Below, piece after piece: positions 50,058 through 59,321 of a DNA stretch of 64,000 nucleotides. A program made the translations under genes and the position numbers. How positions within the stretch are numbered: position 1 is the stretch's first letter; every line of letters starts with the position of its first letter. Source of the DNA: Pyxidicoccus parkwaysis (GTDB lineage: Bacteria > Myxococcota > Myxococcia > Myxococcales > Myxococcaceae); assembly GCF_017301735.1 (NCBI RefSeq), contig NZ_CP071090.1, positions 3,090,001 to 3,154,000 of the forward strand. The letters are read 5' to 3'. A model generated the notes under the pieces. That model was given only the letters and a program-made list of their open reading frames with translations, did not search any database and was not told the origin of the DNA.

Positions 50058-53000
50058 CTACGGCACGACGTAGATGTCGCCGTTCGTCGTGACGACCGCG
50101 CCGCCCACGACGTTGTAGATGTCGAAGAGGTCGGCGCTCTTGAAGCTCGCGCCCGCCGGCACCGCGGCCAGGGCCGGCGAGGTGGTGAGCTGGGTCTGCG
50201 TGGCGCTCACGAAGGCGTTGCCGGAGACCGTGACCAGATTGTCCGCGGGCAAATTGCCGCTGTTCACGCTGGTGTCGGGCCGCAGCCACATGCCGGAGAG
50301 GCGCTGGTCGAGTGCCGCCGAGCCGTGGAGCGGCGAGCTGGTGATGTTCACCGACATGGTGGTGTCACCCGGAGCGACGGCGCTGTTGACCGTTCCCGTG
50401 ATGGAGATGAGTGGGGTGGTGCCGCCCGCGGCGTAGTGCGTCTGATTGTTGTTGTTGATGACGAGCTGGCCGTACGCCACGTCGCGGTGCTTGAGGAACA
50501 CCGTGCCCGCGCCGCCGTCGCTGTACGTGGCGCTGACGCCCGCGCCTCCCCGTGCCTGCACCTGCGCGTTCGTCGTCGGGAGCGGGTAGGTGAGGGCACC
50601 GACGAAGCTCGAGGCTCCGCCCGAGCTGACCAGCGCAATGCGGCCGCCACCTCCCGCGCGCACGTTTCCGAGCGAGGTCGAGGTCTTGGCGGGCGCCCCG
50701 TTGGCGTTGATGGAGCCATTCCAGCCCGTGGTGTCGAAGCCTCCGCAGCGCAGTGAGACCGAGCCCCCGGCGGCTCCGAACTCGGAGCCGGTGGTCACCG
50801 CACCGGCCTTGATGAGCGAGCTGCCGCCCACCGTGCATACTCCGCCGGCATTGAGCCGGAAGGCGCCTCCACCGTTGCTCGTGTACGAGAGGTACGCTGG
50901 CGAGCCGCCCACCGTCGCGGCGGCGCCGCCGGGATACCTCGGGTCGCGATAGTCGTCGTAGGCCATTCCGCGCACGGCTCCGGCCGTGTACCCGCCGCCG
51001 ACGCCGCCATGACCCGCGCCCTGGCCGTTCGCCACGCCCGTCGCCGCCAGGGGACCATTCGCTCCAAAGCCCCACGCCGTCAGCGGCGCACCCTGTGGGT
51101 CGCACGCCATCGGGTAGCCCCGCCCCGCGACATCCACCGAGCCCCCCGTGAGGGAGAAGGTGTCCGAGAGCGTCAGGTTGAGCGCGTACACCACCGCCGA
51201 CGCCGGAGACGTCTTGTAGATGGGGGGATAGTTCCGGAGCACGCCCGCGGTCTGCGAGTAGCGCGCCGCCGTCAGCGAGTTGGTGGTCAGCGTACCGCCC
51301 GAGACGACGACGTCACCGGACGCGACGATGGAGGGCACGGTGAGCGAGCCGCTCGTCACCGACACGTTGTCCGCGACGAGCGTGCCGCCGCCGATGGGAG
51401 GCATCGCCTGGGTGCTCTGCACGACGTTCACCGCTCCGCCCGCGTACTGGATGCGGCCCGTCCGGTTGCTCGTCGTGTCGAAGAGCACCAGGCCGTTCAC
51501 GGCCATCGTGCTCGCCCCGGAGCTCGTCGTGTTACCCGAGAGGACGTAGATGTCGCCGTTGGTCTCGAGAATCGCACCGCCGAGCACGTCGAGGTGGTCC
51601 ACCACGTCCACGCTCCGGAAGACCGCACCCGCGGAGACGTTGGAGGGGAGGGCGCTGGTCGTCAGATTGCCCACCGTGTTGGTGGTGACGCTCACCAGGT
51701 TCGACGGGTCCAACAGCCCCCCGCTTCCGGCGCTGATGTCGGGCCGCAGCCAGCCGCCCGCGAACACCCCGTTGTAGGCCGACGCGGACGAGGGCGTCGT
51801 GTTCTGCGTGAGCGCGGGATTGTTGTTCAGCGGCGCACCGGCGTTCTCGTAGTACGTCGCGTTGAAGCTGGTGCTGGCGACCGAGACTGGAAGCGCCGTG
51901 GCGCCCGCCGCGACGTTCGCGGTGACGGTGCCGGCAATCGCGGGCAGGCGCGTCGTGCCCTCGTTCTGGTAATGCGCGGGCGAGTTGTTCGCGACGATGA
52001 GGTCGCCGTACGTCAGGCCGCTGTGCTTGAGGTAGATGGTCCCCGCTCCGCCCGCGCCAACCACGTAGCTGGAGTTGGCCGGCGCGCCGCCGAAGGCGTG
52101 GACCCGGGCGGTGAGGTTGGTCGGCGGGTAGCTCATCGCGCCGGTGATGGTCGCCGCATCACCGGTGCTGACCAGCGCGATGCGCCCACCGCCACCCGCG
52201 CCCATCGGGATGGAGGAGTTGCCCGCGCCGGGGCCGCCGTCCGCGCTGATGCTTCCCGTCCAGCCCGTCGAGGTGATGCCCCGGCAGCGGAGGTTGATGG
52301 AGCCTCCGGCGCCATTGAACGGAGAGGTCGCGGTGATGGAGGCGGTGCCGGCCAGCACGCACGTGCCCGACGAGGTGATGCGCGCGACGCCACCGCCGTG
52401 GAAGCCCGAGTAGGTGCTGTTGGTGGCGCCGGGATACTTCGGGTCGCGGTAGTCACCGTACGTCGGCCCCGCGTTGCCGGAGTGGGCATTGCTGGCCGCG
52501 GTCATGTTGATGCGGTAGTTGCCGGAGCCCATGCCGCCGTGGCTGGCACCGTACTTCTCGTTGCTCCCGGCCAGCGCGGACGACGGCACGCCATTGGTGC
52601 TGAAGCTGACCAGCCCGTTGCCGCTGCACGAGCCATTGGGGAAGCAGGTCATGCCATAGCCCTTGCTGGTGGTGTTGACCGTGCCGCCCAGGAGGTTCCA
52701 GGAGCCCGTGTTGATGTCGAGCTTGAACATGGCGGCGTTGGTGGCCTGCAGGTGCGTCACCGTGCCGCCGGTGATGAAGATGTCACCGAAGGTCTGCCCC
52801 TCCGTGGTGGCATCGAACGTCACCGTGCCGCCGGTGATGTAGAGGTTGCGGCCGCCCGCGTGGCTGCTGGTGATGGTGACGGTGCCCGTGGTGACGGTGG
52901 TGCCGCAGGTGCCGGTGCAGCCGGGGCCGCCGTCGAACCGGCTCGAGTCGAACGTGACGTCCGCCGTGTCCGGCAGTGTGTTGGTGCCGTTCGCATCGGT

Positions 53001-53432
53001 GACGGTGGCGGAGAACGTCGTCGGCACGGCCAGCGCCGTGGCGCTCTTCGCCGTGACGACGTAGCTGCCCGCTCCCGAGTCCACCGCCGTCAGGCACGTC
53101 GCGGACGGAGCGTTGACGGTGCAGGCCGACGTTCCCGGACCGCCGAGGGTGACGTTCGCGTCGGTGCTCAGCACCTCGACGTGAAGCCCCGGCCCCAGGG
53201 GCTCGCCATTCGAGTCTCGCGGCGTGACGGTGAGGGTGACGTAGGCGAGCCCGTCCGAGGGCGCGAAGGTCGCGGACGCGAGGAGTTGCGATTGCGGCGC
53301 GGTCAGCGCGGAGCACGACTGCGCGGAGTCGCTCGCGGCGACCGGCTTTCCATCCTCCTGCGGCGGAGGTGAACAGCCAATCAACGCGAGCATGAGCCAG
53401 ACGGCTGGCAGACCTCGAAGTGGCGGACGCAT
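50058..53432 (-). CDS. Very large Ig-like repeat lipoprotein
   Basis: 1124 residues. Signal: MRPPLRGLPAVWLMLALIGC, lipobox LIGC; AGGGAGAAG precedes the ATG at 53432. After an Ig-like invasin/intimin-type sandwich (residues ~55-165, VTLTVTPRDSNGEPL, STDANVTLGG), the protein is built from two homologous large units, each containing Gly-rich strands with AGGGGRIALVS, SINLRC/SVSLRC, and a TIYLKH/TVFLKH strand, separated by an Ig-like joint. The DNA shows the same internal similarity. No catalytic motif; it is presumably a surface adhesin, slime or matrix component of myxobacterial type. Confidence 0.75.
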   Translation of the reverse strand: MRPPLRGLPAVWLMLALIGCSPPPQEDGKPVAASDSAQSCSALTAPQSQLLASATFAPSDGLAYVTLTVTPRDSNGEPLGPGLHVEVLSTDANVTLGGPGTSACTVNAPSATCLTAVDSGAGSYVVTAKSATALAVPTTFSATVTDANGTNTLPDTADVTFDSSRFDGGPGCTGTCGTTVTTGTVTITSSHAGGRNLYITGGTVTFDATTEGQTFGDIFITGGTVTHLQATNAAMFKLDINTGSWNLLGGTVNTTSKGYGMTCFPNGSCSGNGLVSFSTNGVPSSALAGSNEKYGASHGGMGSGNYRINMTAASNAHSGNAGPTYGDYRDPKYPGATNSTYSGFHGGGVARITSSGTCVLAGTASITATSPFNGAGGSINLRCRGITSTGWTGSISADGGPGAGNSSIPMGAGGGGRIALVSTGDAATITGAMSYPPTNLTARVHAFGGAPANSSYVVGAGGAGTIYLKHSGLTYGDLIVANNSPAHYQNEGTTRLPAIAGTVTANVAAGATALPVSVASTSFNATYYENAGAPLNNNPALTQNTTPSSASAYNGVFAGGWLRPDISAGSGGLLDPSNLVSVTTNTVGNLTTSALPSNVSAGAVFRSVDVVDHLDVLGGAILETNGDIYVLSGNTTSSGASTMAVNGLVLFDTTSNRTGRIQYAGGAVNVVQSTQAMPPIGGGTLVADNVSVTSGSLTVPSIVASGDVVVSGGTLTTNSLTAARYSQTAGVLRNYPPIYKTSPASAVVYALNLTLSDTFSLTGGSVDVAGRGYPMACDPQGAPLTAWGFGANGPLAATGVANGQGAGHGGVGGGYTAGAVRGMAYDDYRDPRYPGGAAATVGGSPAYLSYTSNGGGAFRLNAGGVCTVGGSSLIKAGAVTTGSEFGAAGGSVSLRCGGFDTTGWNGSINANGAPAKTSTSLGNVRAGGGGRIALVSSGGASSFVGALTYPLPTTNAQVQARGGAGVSATYSDGGAGTVFLKHRDVAYGQLVINNNNQTHYAAGGTTPLISITGTVNSAVAPGDTTMSVNITSSPLHGSAALDQRLSGMWLRPDTSVNSGNLPADNLVTVSGNAFVSATQTQLTTSPALAAVPAGASFKSADLFDIYNVVGGAVVTTNGDIYVVP

Positions 53433-53681
53433 GGGGCTTCTCCCTTGGATGTGGAACAGCGCCCGGCTGGAAGTGCTTCAGCCCGGGGCGCTGGCTGCCC
53501 GTATGCTTCAACCGGGTTGCAGAAAGAAAGAGGTTGCAGAAGGCGCTGCGCTGGGAATGCGCGGCCGCGACCTCGTGAGGCAGCCTGCGGCCGGTCCGCA
53601 GTCAACGCGGAGCCATGCTCAGGTCATGAAGGACCCAGCGCCCTCCCAGTGTGAGGCCCCGCAGCTTCCTGTCACGGAGAG

Positions 53682-53710
53682 TTGAATTCTCAGAACCTCG
53701 TATTTAGTAG
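53682..53710 (+). promoter_or_regulatory. Weak promoter candidate for the carbonic anhydrase gene
   Basis: In the 301-base divergent gap between 53433 and 53733, TTGAAT (53682-53687) and TAGTAG (53705-53710) are 17 bases apart. The rest of the gap (53433-53680) holds a repeated GGTTGCAGAA around 53516-53545 and nothing else I can interpret. Confidence 0.25.
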
Positions 53711-53733
53711 GCTCACCCTGCGAGGGCTCATCC

Positions 53734-54558
53734 ATGCACGTTCATCGCCGTCACGCTCGGGGTTTCCGGCAGGCTCTGGTCTTCTCTTTCCTCTGCGCCG
53801 CGAGCGCATCCGCGGACGAGGCGCAACCGAAGGCGGCAACGCCCACGGCTTCCAGCGGCACCGAGGTTCATTGGGGCTACACCGATGCCCTGGGCCCGGA
53901 GCACTGGGGTGACCTCCCTGGCGCCACCACCTGCGCCAACGGCCACGCCGAGACACCCATTGCCCTGGAGACGAAGGCCGCCGTTCCCGACACGCACGTG
54001 GCTCCGGTGTTCCAGTACAAGCCCAGCCAGGTGCACATGCGCAACAACGGACACACCGTGGAGTTCGCGTACGACGCGGGCAGCTCCGTGCGCGTGAATG
54101 ACCACGAGTATTCGCTCGCCCAGTTCCACTTCCACACCCCCAGCGAGCACACCGAGGACGGCAAGCGCTTCCCGCTCGAGCTGCACCTGGTGCACAAGGA
54201 CGCCAACGGCGCGGTGCTGGTGGTGGGCCTCTTCGTCAAGGAGGGCGCGCCGAACCGTGCGCTGGACGCCGCCTTCGCGCACCTGCCGCACGAACCGGGC
54301 GACCACGTGGACTTGGAGCGCGGAGTCATCAACGCGGCCGTGCTGCTGCCGAAGGACCAGACCTACTTCCAGTACCAGGGCTCACTGACCACGCCGCCGT
54401 GCACCGAGGGCGTCCAGTGGTACGTGATGACGAAGCCCATCGAGATGTCCGACACGCAGATTGCCGCGTTCCAGCGCCTGCCATACCTCAACCCCAACAG
54501 CCGCTCGCTGCAGCCGCTCAACGGCCGCACCGTCTATCTGCACACGGCTTCGCGGTAG
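53734..54558 (+). CDS. Alpha-class carbonic anhydrase
   Basis: 274 residues with an N-terminal signal (FRQALVFSFLCAASASA), so periplasmic or secreted. Zinc ligands H132 and H134 in QFHFHTPSEH and H151 in ELHLVH are all present; HWGYTD and the SLTTPPCTEGVQW segment (substrate pocket and second Cys of the usual disulfide with Cys67) match the family. The usual QSPI segment is replaced by AETPIALET. It interconverts CO2 and bicarbonate. GAGGG precedes ATG 53734. Alone on its strand; convergent with the TerC gene. Confidence 0.93.
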   Translation: MHVHRRHARGFRQALVFSFLCAASASADEAQPKAATPTASSGTEVHWGYTDALGPEHWGDLPGATTCANGHAETPIALETKAAVPDTHVAPVFQYKPSQVHMRNNGHTVEFAYDAGSSVRVNDHEYSLAQFHFHTPSEHTEDGKRFPLELHLVHKDANGAVLVVGLFVKEGAPNRALDAAFAHLPHEPGDHVDLERGVINAAVLLPKDQTYFQYQGSLTTPPCTEGVQWYVMTKPIEMSDTQIAAFQRLPYLNPNSRSLQPLNGRTVYLHTASR

Positions 54559-54571
54559 CTCGGGGTGACGC

Positions 54572-54598
54572 CCCCGCTCCCGGCGGCAGGGAGCGGGG
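54572..54598. terminator. Bidirectional hairpin terminator between carbonic anhydrase and TerC genes
   Basis: CCCCGCTCCC (54572-54581) and GGGAGCGGGG (54589-54598) form a perfect 10-bp stem with a 7-base loop between the two convergent genes. Confidence 0.7.
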
Positions 54599-54621
54599 AG
54601 GCTGCTTCGCGAAAGCGCGGC

Positions 54622-55380
54622 TCAGGCGCTCGCGGTGGGCTCGGCGCCCGGCGCCACCCGGCGAGTGCGGCGCGAGCGGAAGCGCATGTTGACGAGCTCC
54701 ACTCCGAGCGAGAAGGCCATGGCGAAGTACACGTAGCCCTTCGGGATGTGCTGTCCCAGTCCGTCCGCCACCAGCAGCACGCCGATGAGCAGGAGGAAGG
54801 AGAGCGCGAGAATCTTCACCGACGGGTGCGCCATCACGAAGGTGGAGAGCGGCTTCGCGAACAGCATCATCACCCCGACGGAGATGATGACCGCCGTCAC
54901 CATCACCCAGATCTGCTCGGGCGGCACCATGCCTACCGCGGTGATGACCGAGTCGAGGGAGAAGACGATATCGAGCGCGAGAATCTGCGCGATGATGGCG
55001 CCGACGTTGACGGACTTGCCGCTGCCCGCCTCCTCCTCGTCAGCGCTCTCCACCTTGCCGTAGATCTCCGTGGTGGCCTTGGCGATGAGGAACAGGCCGC
55101 CGATGAGCAGGATGAGGTCCCGTCCGGACACGGCGTGGCCCAGCACCGTGAACAGGGGCTCCGTCAGCCGCATGATCCACGAGATGGTGAACAGCAGCCC
55201 CACGCGCATGAACAGCGCGAGCCCCAGGCCCAGCCTCGCCACCTTGTCCCGCCGGTCCACCGGCAGCCGCGAGGTGAGGATGGAGATGAACACCACGTTG
55301 TCGATGCCGAGCACGATTTCCATCGCGCACAACGTCAGCAACGCAATCCAGGTCTGCGGGTCCTCGATGCCAGCAAGCAT
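54622..55380 (-). CDS. TerC family membrane protein
   Basis: 252 residues with seven to eight hydrophobic spans. TerC hallmarks: MEIVLGIDNVVFISIL (span 1-2, with acidic residues) and LDIVFSLDSVITAVGM (the matching second half), the two internal repeats carrying conserved Asp/Asn that bind metal. C-terminal LLIGVLLVADGLGQHIPKGYVYFAMAFSLGVEL is also typical. Members of this family export manganese or other metal ions, or load exported proteins with metal; substrate not shown here. I looked for a yybP-ykoY manganese riboswitch in the 103 bases upstream and saw none. GAGGA is a good ribosome site. Confidence 0.92.
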   Translation of the reverse strand: MLAGIEDPQTWIALLTLCAMEIVLGIDNVVFISILTSRLPVDRRDKVARLGLGLALFMRVGLLFTISWIMRLTEPLFTVLGHAVSGRDLILLIGGLFLIAKATTEIYGKVESADEEEAGSGKSVNVGAIIAQILALDIVFSLDSVITAVGMVPPEQIWVMVTAVIISVGVMMLFAKPLSTFVMAHPSVKILALSFLLLIGVLLVADGLGQHIPKGYVYFAMAFSLGVELVNMRFRSRRTRRVAPGAEPTASA

Positions 55381-55482
55381 TTCCGGTCGTCCTCGTCGGG
55401 GAGCTGCGAAGGGGCCTCGGGCCCTCTAAGCGCGCGCCGGGTGCCGCGAAAATGGCGGGCAAGGCGTTGATTTCACTGGGCT

Positions 55483-56277
55483 TCACCGCGACTCCGCGTC
55501 CGTCAGCACATGCCCGTGCTTCAGGAGCCGGGGCACGGCTTGGTAGCCGCGGGCGATGAGCGGCCAGAGCTCGAAGGGGAGGTTGCGCTCGCGCTGCACC
55601 TCACGGGCACTCTGCATCAGCGACGCGCGCGAGCACGTGTCCGCCCGCGCGAGCCCCACGAGGATGCGGTTCGTCGTGTCCTCCACGTCGAAGCGGTGGA
55701 GCTGGCGGAAGCTCACCTGCCACGTGCGCAGCATGGAGTGGAAGAGCGGGTTGGACACCGACTCCCAGATATTGCCCACCACCGCGCCGTCCGGCGTCAG
55801 CCGTGCCCGCACCGCTCCGAAGAACTCGCGCGTCGCCAGGTGGGCAGGGATGCTGCTGTCGCCGTAGGCATCCAGGAAGACGAGCGAGTACGTGGGCCCC
55901 GGGGCCTCGATGAACTCGCGCCCGTCCGCCACGTGGATGCGCAGGGTGTCGTCCTCCTCCACGCCGCAGTAGAGCTTCGCCGCCTCCACCACGTCCGGCT
56001 CCAACTCCACCACGTCGATGGGCACTCCGGGCAGCACGGCGCGGAGGAACATGGGAATCGCGCCGCCACCCAGGCCCACGGCGAGGATGCGCTCGGGCCT
56101 GGGCACGAAGGCGAGCCCCACCATGGACACGCGCGTGTACGGCACCTCGAGTCGTAGCGGCTCACCGGGCCACACCACGCTCTGGCGCGCGTCGCCCTCC
56201 TCGAAGCGCAGCGTGCGCAGTCCCTCGGGGTTCTCGGTGACGACGACGCGGTGACTCACGGCGTTGCTCCGTAACAC
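55483..56277 (-). CDS. Spermidine synthase-like SAM-dependent enzyme
   Basis: 264 residues, GTG 56277. It has the spermidine/spermine synthase fold: ILAVGLGGGAIPMFLR (SAM-binding loop), DVVELEPDVVEAAKLYCGV (ribose-binding acidic residue), IHVADGREFIEAPGPTYSLVFLDAYGDSSIP (catalytic-strand region) and EFFGAVRARLTPDGAVVGNIW. The catalytic Asp of true aminopropyltransferases in the (D)D-x-x-D-P segment is not obvious, so it may be a spermidine-synthase-like protein with other chemistry. TerC lies downstream on the same strand, 102 nt away. Confidence 0.75.
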   Translation of the reverse strand: MLRSNAVSHRVVVTENPEGLRTLRFEEGDARQSVVWPGEPLRLEVPYTRVSMVGLAFVPRPERILAVGLGGGAIPMFLRAVLPGVPIDVVELEPDVVEAAKLYCGVEEDDTLRIHVADGREFIEAPGPTYSLVFLDAYGDSSIPAHLATREFFGAVRARLTPDGAVVGNIWESVSNPLFHSMLRTWQVSFRQLHRFDVEDTTNRILVGLARADTCSRASLMQSAREVQRERNLPFELWPLIARGYQAVPRLLKHGHVLTDAESR

Positions 56278-56433
56278 GGCGCGGCGCGCCTTGCCCGCCG
56301 GAGGGCCGGGCCGGCCGCGAAGTGCGGTGAAGCGGCCGTCCCCCGGCCCTGGAGGGCAGACGGTTGCGCGCCCCGTCGCGCCACTCCGTTACGTTTGAGG
56401 TACCCTCACGGAGAGAAAGAGTGGGGACGCGCA

Positions 56434-56778
56434 ATGCTCATCATCCGGCGAGAGCAGATGGATGCCTTCAGGAGCGAGGCCCGTCGCGCGCGGGCGCGTT
56501 CAGTGCTGGAGCTCGCACCCCAATCCGCTCGGGATGCCACCCCGTCCACGGCGGAAGCCCTCGCACGCGTCGAAGTGGGGCTCGAGTCCGCGCGGTCCCT
56601 CGGCTTCCTTGGACCCGCGCACCAGGAACGCTTCGCGCTGCTGAGCCTGCGCCACGGGCCCGGCTTCGAGTCCGAGCCGTGGGCCCACGCGGTGCTCTGG
56701 GATGCCGGCCTGACGACCGACCAACGCCTCGTCGCGCTCGAGGACGCCTCCGCGCGCCATCACGAAGGACGACCCTGA
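56434..56778 (+). CDS. Small protein preceding the metallopeptidase effector-like gene
   Basis: 114 residues, ATG 56434. The opening MLIIRREQMDAFRSEARR and later HGPGFESEPWAHAVLWDAGL follow the layout of a family commonly encoded next to secreted effector-like genes (MLIIRxxQMxxF start; a short helix-rich body; a WA near the end). It has no signal peptide. The ATG of the next gene overlaps its stop (TGATG), so the two are translated together; a role as adaptor or chaperone for the downstream protein is an inference from position. Confidence 0.6.
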   Translation: MLIIRREQMDAFRSEARRARARSVLELAPQSARDATPSTAEALARVEVGLESARSLGFLGPAHQERFALLSLRHGPGFESEPWAHAVLWDAGLTTDQRLVALEDASARHHEGRP

Positions 56779-59318
56779 TGCCGCCGATCCAGATTCAATA
56801 CGTCGACACCCCCGCACAGCCAGGGCCGCTCCAGGACGGCGTCGTTCAGCCGTGCCCCATCACCGGCGTGATTGCAGTCACGCTCCAGTACCCCCAGGAC
56901 CAGCCCGCACACGACGTCACGGTGGAGCTCGTGCCGCTCTATGTGAGCCGCCGGGTCGAGGGCAACACGACCTACTTCGAGGTCATGGTCAGCGGCCGGT
57001 ACACGGTCCGGCTCCAGAGCGCCGGCACCCTCTGGGCCGCGCAACTGGGCCATGTCTACCGGGCCGAGGGGCGGGCCGACCACCACGCGGCGGTCACCAT
57101 CCCGCTCCGGCGCGCGCCGGCCCTCACGGTGACCTGCCGCGACCACCACTTCGCGCCCGGCGTGGAGCAGCTCGACGCCTTCTACACGGCGACCAACCTC
57201 GCGGCCGACACGCTGAAGGTCACCATCCGTGGCACGCAGTACGGCGGCGATGTCGTCTACGAGGTCAACAACGTCCTCAACGCTGACGGTGACCACCCGC
57301 TCGACAACGGGAACCCCTGGGGCGGAATCGCCAACAGCGGCGTGCTCAACAACCTCGCCATCAACCCGCTGCACTCGCCGTACACGATTCGCGTCTCGGC
57401 GGAGAACACCGGCGTGTTCGCGGAGGCGCAGTTCCACGTGCTGTACCACAGCGTGTCGCTCGCGCTCGGTACCTACACCGCGGACGGCGCGGCGCCGGAC
57501 GTGAACACGGACCCGATTGCCTGGACACAGTTCAAGCTCAACGCGCTCGGCTATTTCGCCGGCCCGGTCACCAACGCCCTCAATGACCAGACCCGCCGCG
57601 CGATGAAGCGCTATGCGTTCCAACACCCGGCGCTCAGCGAAAGAATCGCGCGAAATCAGGGCGATGCCTACGTCAACAACGGCCCCTTCCGGACCGCATT
57701 GGGCAACAACGCCGAGCCGCGGACCATCATCCAGAACAACGCGCTGCCCGCGGCCGACGCAGCGGCGCGCATCTACGTCGACCACAACTACTTCTATTAC
57801 AACCTGCCGGACTTCTCCGCGGATGACGGCCACGCCACCCTCGACGAGCAGACGCTCGATCGCTTCGAGGTGCCGCTCGAGGCCACCATCCTTCTCATGG
57901 GCCGTAACGACGCCGATGGGACGGGCGTCGGCGTCGCGGCGCCGCGCGCGGTGGGAGACGTCAGCATCGAGTGGTGGGTCGAGGAGCCCGCGGAGGACAC
58001 CGCGGGACTGCCGGACGGGACCGACCCGAACATCCCCTCGCGAACACGGGCCTATGTCAACGCGGCGCTCGTGGCCACACGGGACGGGGCGGGCAACGCC
58101 AATTGTCCCGCGACGCACGGTGGCGCCCGGCAGGCGGTCAACCGCAACGCGGGATACTTCCGGACGGGCAACGTCCTGCCTCCCTTCGCCACCGCCGCCG
58201 CGGGCGAGGTCGTGAGTACCCCCGCGTACCAGGGAGGGGACGGCAAGCGCGGCCGCGCGGGCGTGCTGTTCCAGGGCTCGTACATCGCGGGGGACAAGTA
58301 CCGCATCCAGGCGAAGCTCTCCTTTCAGGGACGGCCTCACCGCGACGCGCTACAGAACGCCCATTGTCAGGTCCGGGGAGGCGCCCAGTGGGATGCGATT
58401 CTCCGCGCGCGGACGGGGCAGATGACGCTCTGGCGGCAGCACCGCATCGCGGCAGTGGTCGAGTGGCCCCAGCCGGCCCAGGCCATCAACTGGGGCGAAG
58501 TCGCGGCCGAGTATGCGCGGGCCTACTGCGAGCTCGACCACGGCCAGGCGATTACCTTGACTGCCGCTCAGATGCGAGCGCGGCACTTCGAAAACGACCC
58601 GTTGGCTCCGACCTTCGAGCAGACCATGCGCCTGGTCGTCGGGGCTTCGCTTCGCTCGGATTTCCAGGTCGGCAACGTCACCTGGAGCAACGACAGCCTG
58701 TTCGATACGAACATCGATGTTCCGGTCCAGGGCGGAGAAGAGAAGGCGCGAGTCTATTCCCAGCGCGTGAAGGCAGACACCCGGGCAGCGCTGAGCATGA
58801 ACTTCCTGCAGAGCTACGCCGAGGGCGTCGCTACCTTCGTGGCCGGGCGTGGGGGCATCATCATCCACGGCCGGTGGGTACCCGCGCTGCGCGTCACCCA
58901 CCGGCCTACCGCGCCCTGGAAGGACCCCCACGACGAGGACCTCGAGCTGGGCTTGATGTGCATCGGCCTGACCCGAGGCGTCGTGGTCCTGAGTCATGCG
59001 ATGTACCCGGACTACCAGTCGCGCTTCATCGTGGCGCACGAGATGGGGCACTCGCGCTTCCTCAACCACCATGAGACTGGAAGCGCGCCGCAGGCCAACG
59101 GAACCAATCCCCACTCCGACACGCCGACGCACCACGACCTGAGGGACCACAACTGCATGATGTGCTACCCGTGGGGCATCCCGAGCCGCAACCCGAGGAT
59201 TGGCCGCTCGGTGGACTGGGGCCGCGTCTCCGCCGATCGCCCGGCCTTCTGCGGCAAGTGCAACTTGAAGCTGCGTGGGTGGAAGGTCACCACCGCCGCG
59301 GTCCCCAACGCCAGCTGA
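56778..59318 (+). CDS. Large peptidoglycan-binding-like metallopeptidase, putative effector
   Basis: 846 residues without an N-terminal signal. Start ATG 56778 overlaps the previous stop. Residues ~1-240 are beta-rich. Residues ~250-285 (WTQFKLNALGYFAGPVTN, QTRRAMKRYAFQHP) fit the helical peptidoglycan-binding type 1 fold. The C-terminal domain holds a zinc peptidase site, FIVAHEMGHSRFLNHHETG (HExxH), followed by CMMCYPWG, a possible Met-turn, and a final Cys cluster FCGKCNLKLRGW. The combination of wall-binding fold, zinc protease and a partner gene suggests a bactericidal effector delivered by a contractile or similar system; nothing of a type VI system is visible in this window. Confidence 0.65.
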   Translation: MPPIQIQYVDTPAQPGPLQDGVVQPCPITGVIAVTLQYPQDQPAHDVTVELVPLYVSRRVEGNTTYFEVMVSGRYTVRLQSAGTLWAAQLGHVYRAEGRADHHAAVTIPLRRAPALTVTCRDHHFAPGVEQLDAFYTATNLAADTLKVTIRGTQYGGDVVYEVNNVLNADGDHPLDNGNPWGGIANSGVLNNLAINPLHSPYTIRVSAENTGVFAEAQFHVLYHSVSLALGTYTADGAAPDVNTDPIAWTQFKLNALGYFAGPVTNALNDQTRRAMKRYAFQHPALSERIARNQGDAYVNNGPFRTALGNNAEPRTIIQNNALPAADAAARIYVDHNYFYYNLPDFSADDGHATLDEQTLDRFEVPLEATILLMGRNDADGTGVGVAAPRAVGDVSIEWWVEEPAEDTAGLPDGTDPNIPSRTRAYVNAALVATRDGAGNANCPATHGGARQAVNRNAGYFRTGNVLPPFATAAAGEVVSTPAYQGGDGKRGRAGVLFQGSYIAGDKYRIQAKLSFQGRPHRDALQNAHCQVRGGAQWDAILRARTGQMTLWRQHRIAAVVEWPQPAQAINWGEVAAEYARAYCELDHGQAITLTAAQMRARHFENDPLAPTFEQTMRLVVGASLRSDFQVGNVTWSNDSLFDTNIDVPVQGGEEKARVYSQRVKADTRAALSMNFLQSYAEGVATFVAGRGGIIIHGRWVPALRVTHRPTAPWKDPHDEDLELGLMCIGLTRGVVVLSHAMYPDYQSRFIVAHEMGHSRFLNHHETGSAPQANGTNPHSDTPTHHDLRDHNCMMCYPWGIPSRNPRIGRSVDWGRVSADRPAFCGKCNLKLRGWKVTTAAVPNAS

Positions 59319-59321
59319 GCC

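Noticed and set aside
51009..53372. A 787-codon plus-strand frame opposite the large lipoprotein gene.
   Set aside because: Composition dominated by Arg, Gly, Val and Ala with no recognisable signal or domain; shadow of the sense gene.
55381..55483. Possible yybP-ykoY manganese riboswitch before the TerC gene.
   Set aside because: Neither the conserved riboswitch loops nor a plausible long leader could be found in the 103-base gap.
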